64,000 bases of DNA from Paenibacillus turicensis (GTDB lineage: Bacteria > Bacillota > Bacilli > Paenibacillales > Paenibacillaceae), in the NCBI RefSeq assembly GCF_017873435.1, contig NZ_JAGGKG010000001.1:248001-312000 (forward strand), in the 5' to 3' direction. The stretch's first letter is position 1, and every line of letters begins with the position of its first letter. The notes beneath the pieces were generated by a model, which saw only the letters and a program-made list of their open reading frames with translations, made no database searches and was not told the origin of the DNA. A program made the position numbers and the translations under genes. This document shows, in pieces, positions 27,647-37,700 of the stretch.

Positions 27647-28494
27647 TTAATTTAGTACTACTGTTACTCCACTATTTTGTATGTTCTCAATAAGTGCTTC
27701 AAACAAAGGTCTGTCCCCTTTTTCTTCGAATCCAGAATGGTCTAAAAGTTTATTTTCTAAAATACGCTTATAATTAATTTCCTCGACCCAGCAGTTTTTA
27801 TCTAAATACCTTTTTCCCACCTGATGGTTCTCCCACAATAGAGTAAAGGGAGCTTTTGCGCCAAATCCTCCATAAAAACAGTCAACTAATGAATTAAGAT
27901 CAAAACCATAATAACCTCCGGGACCATTCATTGCTTCTCCTAGTGCACAAAAGAAAGAAGAGTAGTCTGTTATATATGTTCCGTCTAAGCAAAAACTATT
28001 TCCCTCTACCTCAGAATAATTTGAATTATTGCTATTATAATTTTTAACTACTTTTAACCATACCTTTCTACTATCTTTAGAAAGACTAGACCATTCGTTC
28101 TTTTGAACTTGGTAAGAGATTCTCCATTTGTTCCAAATTTCAGTTTCTTTATCTGATACTTCTTCCCATAGAGAGCCTCTCCATGTTATATCTATTACCT
28201 TATCCGGAAAACCAATCTTATGATAGTAAATATCATCATATATAGTAACCGGAATTTTACCAATCGAATTTTTTCCTTATTAAGGATACAAATATAAGCA
28301 AGTCTGCCTATGGATTCTTTTGTTTTAATTAGATATTTTTTAAATTCCTTATTAAAAACAAACCCTAGCAATTTAATTTTATGATAGAAAAAATCTTCAT
28401 CATTAAATATATTTCCATCTAACCCTTCTATTGATTTGCAATATCCAATTATTAACTCACTACTATCATCAAGAATAGAATAATTCAGTTCCAC
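27647..28494 (-). pseudogene. Barstar-family immunity protein gene with a frameshift in an A run
   Basis: Translation from the GTG at 28494 (AAAAGGAGAGG upstream) gives about 75 residues and then leaves frame at a run of six A (minus strand, plus-strand T at 28269-28274). With one more A the frame reads on as KEKNSIGKIPVTIYDDIYYH and so on to the stop at 27647, a total of 282 residues. The last 110 residues match barstar-type inhibitors: LDGTYITDYSSFFCALGEA, GPGGYYGFDLNSLVDCFYGG and PFTLLWENHQ. Barstar proteins block RNases. It lies downstream of the RHS toxin and its first immunity gene, a common place for orphan immunity genes. Slippage, decay or sequencing error are all possible. Confidence 0.75.
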
Positions 28495-28574
28495 TCTATC
28501 CTCTCCTTTTTTATCATTATGGCTTGAACTTTCCGCCATCTTGTAAGGACAAGGAAAACAATTGCAACACTATT

Positions 28575-28709
28575 TTACCAGTCATTATCATTTAAAAACT
28601 TTAATGTCATTTCTTTTTCAAATGGATCTAAATCTGTAGTAAAGACTGAATCACTATCAATCCTTAGCTTTAATAGTGCACTCATAGCGCACATCAATTT
28701 CCACACCAT
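28575..28709 (-). CDS. Small ORF or immunity-gene remnant, 44 residues
   Basis: The ATG at 28709 has AGAAGGT 8 bases upstream, and 44 codons follow, ending EMTLKFLNDNDW. The C-terminal half (SDSVFTTDLDPFEKEMTLKF) looks like the tail of a larger acidic immunity-type protein, so this may be the 3' remnant of a decayed gene rather than a true small protein. It lies between the RHS immunity gene and the barstar pseudogene on the same strand. Confidence 0.35.
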   Translation of the reverse strand: MVWKLMCAMSALLKLRIDSDSVFTTDLDPFEKEMTLKFLNDNDW

Positions 28710-28884
28710 TTATAATACCTTCTAGCGAGGTAGTTTACGGTTATGATTTAATCTAAACAGAATTGTTAAATTCACCTAATCAACTGCCTAATGTAACTGA
28801 GTAGCGTACAATAATATGGATTAATCTTTATTTTGTTATCATAGGTAATATGTGTTGTTCGTTGAATCATAGGTTTACTCTAAA

Positions 28885-28930
28885 AAAGACCTTGAAGGGC
28901 ATGAAGCCCGACAAGGTCTTTCTCTTTTTT
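28885..28930 (-). terminator. Bidirectional terminator after the RHS immunity gene
   Basis: AAAGACCTTG (28885) pairs with CAAGGTCTTT (to 28921), with inner GGGC/GCCC. T runs are present on both sides. Confidence 0.8.
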
Positions 28931-29362
28931 TTAATTATCTGTTGGCAGAGCATTTATTGCAGTCCCTGCTACTTCAATTACATACCAATTTACGGAAATC
29001 AGGAACTCCATTTTCTCATTAGATACAAAGTACTCCATACCATATGAATTTTCCATTAGTCTTCCTACCAAGTTAGCATCCTTCACAACAACGACTACAT
29101 TTCTATCACGACTTTCTTGATCAAAGAAAATGTAAGCTGGCTCACTTCTTAAGAATGTTGAGAATGAATATTCGTAATCGTTTAATGGAATTGTTTTAAT
29201 ATTTTCGCCAATTGATAAGTGTCCAGTTATCTTAAAAGGCTTGTAGATATCAATTACTTGCTTAATGTACTGTTTAGATTCGTTTTCGCCTAATACAACC
29301 ATATCTATACCTAGATCAGCACTTACTTGAATTAATTCCTGTGTATTTGGTTTGACATTCAT
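28931..29362 (-). CDS. Probable cognate immunity protein of the RHS toxin
   Basis: 143 residues, acidic, with no signal or membrane segment. It starts 4 bases after the RHS stop codon, with its AAGGAG ribosome site inside the RHS 3' end, so the two are translationally linked. Features are AYIFFDQESRDRNVVVVV and MEYFVSNEKMEFLISVNWYV. These resemble DUF6756/immunity-like proteins that end in a W-containing motif, but I am not sure of the family. By position it should neutralise the toxin at the C-terminus of the RHS protein. Confidence 0.75.
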   Translation of the reverse strand: MNVKPNTQELIQVSADLGIDMVVLGENESKQYIKQVIDIYKPFKITGHLSIGENIKTIPLNDYEYSFSTFLRSEPAYIFFDQESRDRNVVVVVKDANLVGRLMENSYGMEYFVSNEKMEFLISVNWYVIEVAGTAINALPTDN

Positions 29363-29366
29363 TCAA

Positions 29367-32300
29367 TCATCTCCTTGTAGCTGGAACATCATCTACAAAC
29401 AAGTGTCCCCTAGTTCGATTTGCGCCCTTTCCAGGTGTCTGATAACCAATATGTGGTTGATGTGGCCCTTCACCTAAAGACCCATTCGGTTTAACATTAT
29501 TCCATTCCGGTATATCCATATTTACATTTGCTCCATTAGGTCCTGACCATTCTACTGGAACACTTTTACCATTGATATCTTTGCCCCATTTTTCTACTGT
29601 AAATTGGTCTCTTGATAGACCAGTTCGATTGAATGCTTCATCAAGTGCATCTTTGTAGGTCTTATCAGAACCGCGCCAATCTAAATCTTTATTTGGATCA
29701 AACTCCCAATTATTACCTACTAAATCTTTTCCCGTCCCCTTAGGACAAGTACTCCCCATCGGTATTATTTCCTTCGACAACCCCAACGGATCCACATACT
29801 TCACGGGATCTCCATTCACATATGCATACCGGTTGAAGGTCTGCCCATCGGTAATGTCGCCTCGCACAGTATCCCGATTCAGGAATCTTTTCAGTTCAGG
29901 ATGGTAGTACCTAGCTCGCATATAGTATAAACCATTGGCATCGGTCATGACACCATCTCTACCGTTGTACTGGAACGGTTGGTTTATGCTGCCCTCGTAG
30001 TGATCGACTTCTCCATAAATGCCATATGAATAGCGGTCTGTTACGATGCCTTGCTCATCTGTTAGCATGGTCGTACTTCCTCTTTGGTCACTATGATAGC
30101 TCAAATATTTCCCTGTTCTACCATCCTCTAGACCAATTAAGCCAAGTCCATATACGTATCTTGTTAGGACATTACCTTCACGATCTTGTTCCATCAGCAC
30201 ACGGCTTAATCTGCTTGAATCGTCCACGACATACCGGGTTACTTTGCCTCGCCATATCGTCTCGATTCGCTCATTTTTCCAGTTATACCGATATTTCATT
30301 CTTCCACTTTGAATGAGGCGATTGCGCGCATCGTATTCATAGGCGCCCATCTTTTCGCCATCCGTGAAGTACAGCAGGTTTCCATCTGCATCAAGCTCTG
30401 TTGGATATTTGCCAATGCGATGCAAGCGATTATCTGTGCTGTAACTTAAGGTGGACATCGAGTTGCTTATACGTTGACCTACAGGATCACTTTCCGTTTG
30501 CTCCGTCAGGTTCCCACCTAAATCATAGCGATAGTAGGTAATCTGCCCTTGATTTGCCCCACTTACTAGGCGCCGTAGCTGGTCATACGTAAATTGCTTA
30601 TTTTGCTCTCGTATGATTTGGCCGACTTCGTTATACTCATATTTTAAATCCTGAAGCATCATCCCTTGCTTCGTGACATCCTGTTGTCGTAATAGTTGCC
30701 CTAAAGCATCGTAGCTTCGGCGTTCTCGTGTACCATTGGGGCGGTGAGTTTCAATCACATGTCCTTTTTCATCGTAACGATACCGCGTTAGTCTACCTGC
30801 CCAGTCCTTTACTTCCACAAGTTCATTTGCTAGATTATAGCGGTATTCTACCACTTTGCCATCAGGATAAGTTAAGTGAGTTAAGTTATGGGCTTCATCA
30901 TATTGATAACCAATCACATTTCCCCATATATCCCGTTGTTCAATGAGTCTACCTAAAGCATCATACTTACGTGAAAGTGATTGTGCATTCTCTTCGTTCT
31001 CTTGTTTCTTATCAGCAAGCTGATCATGTTGCTCTCCATGCTGTTCTTCTGTTTGACCTTGTTTTGCCCTCCGATCATGGGTTGGACGCTTCCATGGCTC
31101 ATCTATTTGTGCATGAATTTCCTTCCCTTCAATCCAGCGACCTGCTTCATCATAGGTCCATTTCACTTTGCCCACTTCGTCCTTGAGGGCAAGCAGTTGT
31201 CCTGCCGCATCATATTTGTAATTGCTAAGTTGTCCACGTCCATTTACACTGCTACTCAGACGTCCTCGCTCATCATAATGATAGGAAAGTCCATGGCCAG
31301 TAGCATTAGTTTCTTCCGTTAACTGTCCACTACGATTATAGGTTAGCTTTGTTTCGTTGCCATTGGCATCTTGATACATCGTTATCCGATGCTCTGCATC
31401 ATAATTTTGCGTGTAACGGGCACGCCACGTTTCGCTATCTTGGATCACTTCATGTAACCGCGACAATTCATCATAATGGTATTCCGTTTTTACTCCATCT
31501 GCTTCGATCTGCTCAACAGACTGATACAAAGCATTAAATCGGCGCCGCGTCGTATGTCCTAAAGCATTGGTAATGGCAATAGGTTGCCCATTTTGGTCAT
31601 AGGTTAACGACTGCACGGGATTACCTGTGGCATCCATGACCACCTCTAAGCGTCCTACAGCATCATAATGATAATAGATACTACGATTTAGCGGGTCTAT
31701 GACCGAAGAGAGTCGTCCTCGTTGATCATACTTTAGCTTTGTAATGGCACCTCTGGCATCCTCATGCTGGATGAGGCGATCCTCATCATCATACTCATAA
31801 CGCTGAATAGCCCCAAGGGCATCCTGCACTGTAGCTACATTCCCAGTTGGCGTATACGTATAAGTTGTTTTTGCCCCAGTCGGATCAGTACTTTCTGTGA
31901 TTCTTCCATGCAAATCATAGCTTTGCTGCCACGTTCGACCTAATTCATCCTTCACTTGAATGAGCTTATCATTTTCGTCATAGGTACGAATCGTAGCCTT
32001 ACCTTGCGCCTGCTGTAAGCCTTTGATTCGCCCTACGTCATCGAGTAGAATCGTAGTTCGGCGTCCTTCCTCATCAAGGACTTCAGCCACGTCACCACAT
32101 TCGTTATAAATGTAACGTTTCGTTTCTCCGTTATAATCATGATAGGCAAGAAGTTGTCCCACTTCATTATAATCCCAACGACAGGATGAGCTATCTGGAC
32201 GTGTGACCCCAATGAGTCGCTCATGATCATCATAGCTGTAGTGGGTTATACCACCTAATGCATCCTTTTGCGCAATCAATACACCTGATTCATTGTAGTC

Positions 32301-34388
32301 ATAAGTTGTTTCATTTCCTAACGCATCACAAATACTTCGTAGTAGCCCTTTTTCATCATACGTTCTTCGGCTCACTTCACCTAGCGCATGGGACTCTGTC
32401 AACCGTTGCCCTCTTTCGTTGTACGTATAACTTGCTATTATGCCTTCTTCACCACGAATTTCAAGTATCTCAAAGCGATCATTGTAGACATGATGCTCCA
32501 CTTCTCCTGCGCGATTTGTAATGGTGGTTAAGAAATAGCCTGGCCGACTATGTGCATCATAGGATAAAGTCGTAACGCTCCCTTTAGCATCGTATTGCTT
32601 CACAATCCGGTAATATTCATCATATTCATTTCTTAAATCAAGCTGACCATCCGTTGACATCGTTAAAATTCGACCTGCTTCATCACAGGTTATGGTGGTG
32701 CTCATCCCAACGGCATCAATAAACTGCGACATCCACCCTGCTTCATCATAGTCAAATGTAATAGAGCGGACTCCATCAGTTAACTTAGTTAATAATTCCT
32801 TTTCATACGAAAGCTGAAATGCCCGTCCACTAAGACCATCCTCTAACCGCACCAGCTGTCCTTGCTCATTATGTGTAGCATGTAGGACCATGCCTGCAGC
32901 ATTTACATGTCGTAAAAGAACACCATTTTCATTAAAATAGTACCGTTCTCGACTTTTTCCTACCCGTAGTTCATAGCCCTCGGAATGCTTACATAACGTA
33001 TCAAGTAACACATCTGTATCGTCACAGCGATAGATTCCTTCTTCATGGAGTGTAAATCGATTTCTTCTTCCTGCTGTCCAAAAAACGGTAATGCTTTCTG
33101 TGCCTGTATTTGTGTTAGTATCATTTCGCTCACCAAGTTCAAGCCGCATGTCGTAATTATGAGTCCATGCTAAACCTAGCCCACTTTTTTGTAACAATCC
33201 AGAATTGTAATACATTATAAAATCCCACGTTGTCGCACCATAAAGCTTTAAGGCTGTGTGGTTAATAAATTGCTGGCCTGTACCAATATGAATAGGGTCT
33301 CCGCCCGTACATTCGCGTCGCGTATCTTCCTGTTTTTTTATTTCAGCATCATTATTCGCACGCTCCACATGCTGTTCGTTTGAATTTTTCTCCCTTTGCT
33401 GTGAAGGTGTTTCTGTCTCATTCCTATGGGTTCCCCTGTCCTGCTTAGGAGAGGAATCTGACACACTGGCTTTGCCGTCCTTTGGATTTCTCATGGCACT
33501 CGCCGCTGCTACCGTTGTCCCTGCCGCAGTTGCTTCAAGTCCGTGATGGCCTCCATCCCCAGTTCGGTTCCCCTCAGAAATTTCAGGATGCTTTCCTTTT
33601 TCCTTGTGGATACTCCCCTCTCTTATTCCATCCAAAGGCGCATCCGCTTTCTTCATCTTCGGCATGCCTTCTGTCACTTCATCTGCCGCTTGGAACAGCT
33701 TATCTTTCTTATTCTTCACCTTGCTTATCCCCGCACTCGCTGCCGTACCCCCTATGGCCATCAGTCGTTGCCATGGCGCTAACCTTTCACCCGTAATCAT
33801 ATCTACGCCCGTGATCGCCTCGACAATCCCTTTGCCATCGTCAACCACGGAAACCACGGTATGGGTGGCTTTCACGATTTTGTTAATCCCTGTGACCACC
33901 TCATTGCTGGCCTTCAGGATTTTGGCGCCCCCTTTGAGACCTTTGCCCAATGGACCCACTAAGGCTAATGCGCGTTCATACCAGTTCAATTCTGCGCCCG
34001 TAATCAAATCACGCCCAGTTATTGCCTCTAACACACCTTTAATATTGCCTACGATAGGAACAAAATCTAAGGCCATGCTGGTGACAACCTTAAATACTTC
34101 CCACACCTTTCCCCACTCAAACGGAGGGGCCTTCCCATCCGCTTCATCAAAGCCTTTGCCTTTTTGACTGACCCCACGACTAAATCGATCAAGGTCTTGC
34201 TCCAATTGCTGAAGCATCCGCTCAATCATCTGATAAGACGCATCTACCTCCGCTCTTCCTTGACTTCGCAAGGTGAGGGAGCGCATCGCTCGCTGTAATT
34301 CAGCACGGATGTCCTCCATCTCGCGTCCAGATCTTCTTAATTTCGAGCCAAGCTCTTCTAAATCCGAAGCTCTCACTTCTATCTGCAT
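29367..34388 (-). CDS. RHS-repeat polymorphic toxin with WXG-like N-terminus and pre-toxin TG motifs
   Basis: 1673 residues. Residues 1-90 are a helical WXG100/LXG-like export domain. Residues about 105-235 carry two pre-toxin TG-like segments (FVPIVGNIKGVLEAITGRDL and GKGIVEAITGVDMITGE). A low-complexity linker follows, then DUF6531 (TGGDPIHIGTGQQFINH, about 365), then dozens of YD/RHS repeats to about 1490. The RHS core ends in YVNGDPVKYVDPLGLS, where these proteins are cut. The last ~125 residues are the toxin, ending with GPHQPHIGYQTPGKGANRTR and GHLFVDDVPATRR, which resembles polymorphic-toxin type 47. There is no classical signal peptide; export is probably by a type VII/WXG route. Immunity gene directly downstream; SLH and DUF5704-like genes upstream. 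Confidence 0.92.
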   Translation of the reverse strand: MQIEVRASDLEELGSKLRRSGREMEDIRAELQRAMRSLTLRSQGRAEVDASYQMIERMLQQLEQDLDRFSRGVSQKGKGFDEADGKAPPFEWGKVWEVFKVVTSMALDFVPIVGNIKGVLEAITGRDLITGAELNWYERALALVGPLGKGLKGGAKILKASNEVVTGINKIVKATHTVVSVVDDGKGIVEAITGVDMITGERLAPWQRLMAIGGTAASAGISKVKNKKDKLFQAADEVTEGMPKMKKADAPLDGIREGSIHKEKGKHPEISEGNRTGDGGHHGLEATAAGTTVAAASAMRNPKDGKASVSDSSPKQDRGTHRNETETPSQQREKNSNEQHVERANNDAEIKKQEDTRRECTGGDPIHIGTGQQFINHTALKLYGATTWDFIMYYNSGLLQKSGLGLAWTHNYDMRLELGERNDTNTNTGTESITVFWTAGRRNRFTLHEEGIYRCDDTDVLLDTLCKHSEGYELRVGKSRERYYFNENGVLLRHVNAAGMVLHATHNEQGQLVRLEDGLSGRAFQLSYEKELLTKLTDGVRSITFDYDEAGWMSQFIDAVGMSTTITCDEAGRILTMSTDGQLDLRNEYDEYYRIVKQYDAKGSVTTLSYDAHSRPGYFLTTITNRAGEVEHHVYNDRFEILEIRGEEGIIASYTYNERGQRLTESHALGEVSRRTYDEKGLLRSICDALGNETTYDYNESGVLIAQKDALGGITHYSYDDHERLIGVTRPDSSSCRWDYNEVGQLLAYHDYNGETKRYIYNECGDVAEVLDEEGRRTTILLDDVGRIKGLQQAQGKATIRTYDENDKLIQVKDELGRTWQQSYDLHGRITESTDPTGAKTTYTYTPTGNVATVQDALGAIQRYEYDDEDRLIQHEDARGAITKLKYDQRGRLSSVIDPLNRSIYYHYDAVGRLEVVMDATGNPVQSLTYDQNGQPIAITNALGHTTRRRFNALYQSVEQIEADGVKTEYHYDELSRLHEVIQDSETWRARYTQNYDAEHRITMYQDANGNETKLTYNRSGQLTEETNATGHGLSYHYDERGRLSSSVNGRGQLSNYKYDAAGQLLALKDEVGKVKWTYDEAGRWIEGKEIHAQIDEPWKRPTHDRRAKQGQTEEQHGEQHDQLADKKQENEENAQSLSRKYDALGRLIEQRDIWGNVIGYQYDEAHNLTHLTYPDGKVVEYRYNLANELVEVKDWAGRLTRYRYDEKGHVIETHRPNGTRERRSYDALGQLLRQQDVTKQGMMLQDLKYEYNEVGQIIREQNKQFTYDQLRRLVSGANQGQITYYRYDLGGNLTEQTESDPVGQRISNSMSTLSYSTDNRLHRIGKYPTELDADGNLLYFTDGEKMGAYEYDARNRLIQSGRMKYRYNWKNERIETIWRGKVTRYVVDDSSRLSRVLMEQDREGNVLTRYVYGLGLIGLEDGRTGKYLSYHSDQRGSTTMLTDEQGIVTDRYSYGIYGEVDHYEGSINQPFQYNGRDGVMTDANGLYYMRARYYHPELKRFLNRDTVRGDITDGQTFNRYAYVNGDPVKYVDPLGLSKEIIPMGSTCPKGTGKDLVGNNWEFDPNKDLDWRGSDKTYKDALDEAFNRTGLSRDQFTVEKWGKDINGKSVPVEWSGPNGANVNMDIPEWNNVKPNGSLGEGPHQPHIGYQTPGKGANRTRGHLFVDDVPATRR

Positions 34389-34601
34389 CTGTTATTTCCC
34401 TCTTCTCTTACTATGTATTCCTGTTTACCTAGGTTCATATCTGCTACCCACATCCTAAAAAACCCCAAAAGTCCTATGATTTTTATATTTATAGGAAAAT
34501 AATAACATAAAGAATAGGAAATATATCCTTTATTCCTTAAAAATTCACAATTATAGATGTAACTCTCTAGGGTACGACACCAACAATGACCTCTTCTACA
34601 T

Positions 34602-34653
34602 TGAAAAAGCCCCCCTTTCGCAGTTGGTGTGTCACCTTACACCACTACGAAAG
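34602..34653 (-). terminator. Terminator-like hairpin between the DUF5704-like gene and the RHS gene
   Basis: CTTTCG/CGAAAG (34615-34620 and 34648-34653) with inner AGT/ACT and GGTGT/ACACC, followed on the minus strand by GGGGGGCTTTTTC. The rest of the 314-base gap (34389-34702) is AT-rich and shows nothing else clear. A competing GTTGGTGT/ACACCAAC pairing (34573-34630) is possible. Confidence 0.65.
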
Positions 34654-34702
34654 AGAAGCCTATTTTAAGTAAAACTAGCATCTATGATTCTATTTTCTTT
34701 GC

Positions 34703-37700
34703 TTAATGCGTCACCATCGGGACAAAGTCACTGCGACTCGAGTATTTACCATCGTAATAAATCACATCGCCATCCTGGATGGGTAAGGTTCTGCCATAGG
34801 GATCGATGACATCCTTCTTAAAGCCCTCCATCTGGCTCCATTGATTCATGAGCTTGCCCTGAATATATTGCAGGTGCGGTGTATCCCTCTGCCCATTTTG
34901 CACGCTACGAAGATCAAAGTTCACGACAATGTAGCCCTCCTTTAAAAAGATCGGGGAAGCATCATCAAGACCTTGGTGCGTACGTCCATATTCTGCAATA
35001 TTGGTGCCTTTCTCTACCGCATACACTCCAGCAGGGATGCTATATTCGCCATACCATTTTTGGATCGCCGCATTCGCGCGGTAAGGGTCTACGCCTGTGG
35101 GTAGCTCGGTCTTTGGTCCAATATAGGTGCGGATGGGTGCACTTAAAAATAAACCACCATACCCACCCACCATTGTCTTTTGCTTTGTCGTTTTGTCCTT
35201 ATATTGCGCTAGATATTGAGCGCGGCTGATTTGATTGACTTCTGAGAAGCTCTTCTCTACATCATACTGATAACGTGCCGTATCCTCTAGCTCCACCTGC
35301 GGTACATTGCGTAATCGTTCGTTTAAAATAACATATCTACTTTCCTTATCCTCCTTCGAGCCGATCTGGATAAAGTATTTATCATTCGTATGGTAATACA
35401 AATCCACCTCTACCCGTTCCCCGATCTGTGGCGTCGGGTTGCCCTCCACCTTCTCTAGCGGAATAAAGTAAAAACGAGGGACGATCTCTATCCCATCCTT
35501 TGCACTAAACATATTTCCTTTTGTTTTTAGCTCAAATTTAAAGTGATACCCTGTTTTCGTCACCAGGTTTTTAAACACAGGGTGACTTCCTGGACGCAGG
35601 GGTAGAGTATATTGAGATGAAGTATATCTTGGATCCCCATCGATATCCCCTTGTCCGACCCAATAGCTGTTGCCCGTATGCATCTGGCTCCCTTGCTCCA
35701 TCCGAAACACGGATTCCCAGTTAAAATCTGCGATGTCCGTCACATGAAAATCGTACAACCTGCCCACAACATCCACAGGTACAGTTGCCTTTGCAACATG
35801 GTGTGTTAAATCTAAGTTCGCATTGGTTTGTTCACTCGGATTTTCGGGTGCATTTTCGGCAAACGTGCGCATCTCGACATCGTAAAAGCCTTCGTCTACC
35901 CAAACGGGTAAATAAAACTCCACTTCCTCTTCATAGCTTGCGACATCAATCCAAGTCCCTTTCGGATAAAAAGTGGTGCGGAATACATCATACACATCAA
36001 AAGGAAACTTCACTTGCTTATCGCGTACATATTTGCCATAATCTCGGGTGCCATAACCTTTATAGTTCGTATGTTGCCCACGGTTCGGTAAATGAACGGT
36101 AAACGGGCGCTCTAAAATAATGGCGGAGCGATGTTGTGCAGGCTCCGTTTTTTGATTATGTGCCTGGTCGTCGGACACCGAAGGATATAACACCACTGGC
36201 GTATGTACGGTGACGGAGTTAATCCCGTTGATCGGGTACTCCTTATTTTCGCCCCCATTGATATTGCCAGACATCAGTCCGTAGAAAATCGTTCCGGTAC
36301 TTGGCTGATTCGCTTTGTTGGTTTTGGTGGTTGGAATCATATTGTAAGGGCTATATAAAACGTCCTTTCCGATTTGTGATGCTTGCTGGATGCGACCTGG
36401 CGTCGGTCCACTTTCTTCGGTCTGAGCACCGTCCATGATCGTCGTACCCTCGAAGGTGAAGGTGTCGTTGGTGACTCTGACTTTGTCTACGGCGTTCTCT
36501 GCATCTTCTGGAAATTCTTCACCGGAAGCGTCCTCACCAAGGATTACCCCCCCTGTGGTATCGATGCTGCTAGGAGGATCAGGGGCTTCATAACCTCCTG
36601 TTTCCTCAGTACTGTATAGAGGTGGATCATAGTTTTGAGGACTGATTGAAATTTCCTCCCCATCAAAGGCGTAATTCCTCAGTCTAGCTTCATCGATTTG
36701 ATAGACTTCTAAATTATCTATGATCCAGTAGGAAAAGGGACGTTTAACTTCATACGTTTTCGTTACCGTTTGTGGTTTCGTTTTCGTTTCTGTTTTTTCA
36801 GTGCTATTTCCGTTAGCATCGGTGACGGTTGTTGTTTCCTCCCATTGTAGCGTAAATGTTTTATTGACCGTGACCTCAAACGTACATTTCCCTGTCATCT
36901 GTACAAATTTATTTTGATATAAGTAATTTTTAGCGAATACATTGCCGTACAAGGACTCTGATGTGGGGATACCTTGAAGAACGTTAAATTGCTCGCCCCC
37001 ACGTGTATCTGCTTTGATCTCGGCACGAACAGCAGGATCTAAATCCCTTCCGTCCACCGTTTGAGCAGGAATAGGATCAGTACATTTAGGATCTGATGGT
37101 TTCGGCTTATCTTTTCCTTTTTTATAATATACTTTTATACGATCTGGATAGCGATAAGTATTCGATTTAATTGTGTACTGATAAGCAGAGAGATAGAACA
37201 TCACTGAGCCATGCTCATAACCTGGATGATCGTAAAACTGTGTAAAGAAAACATAAGCACGTCCTAGAGAAGGAACTTTCAAATCATATACTGTTGTTGT
37301 TTTATCAGTAACGCCTATTCCAAGTGGATACCTAATATCTTCTTTTTCCCATGCCACCTTAACATTTGCTTCAGAACTTTTTGGATCTGTAATTGCCTGA
37401 TTTAACTTTTTTAACGTTGTCTCTCGGTGATCAATGACATCTTCATTAAATCGATCTACACCAGGATACTTTTCACTTTTATACGGCTCCTGTCTAGGAA
37501 AGTCAGCTCGGTGCTGTATAAATGTTCCAGGATAAGCATCCATATTGCTACCTTTCTTCTTGGTTGGCTTTACTGCTTTATCAGGAAGTGGGTTGTACCA
37601 ACTAGACGATTTACTCATTACCCATTTATTCCCACTGCGTTGAAAGGCTATTGTAGCACCTGAAGGCGTCTCATTATCTTTTGAGACAACTAATACTTCC

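Noticed and set aside
30500..32900. Regularly spaced repeats inside 29.4-34.4 kb, possibly CRISPR-like
   Set aside because: The periodicity is that of YD/RHS protein repeats (DxxGRLxxxxY-type codons), not identical DNA repeats with unique spacers.
33604..34167. 187-codon open frame on the plus strand opposite the RHS gene
   Set aside because: Antisense shadow of the strongly supported RHS toxin N-terminal region; composition (P/S/L-rich) and lack of ribosome site fit a shadow frame.
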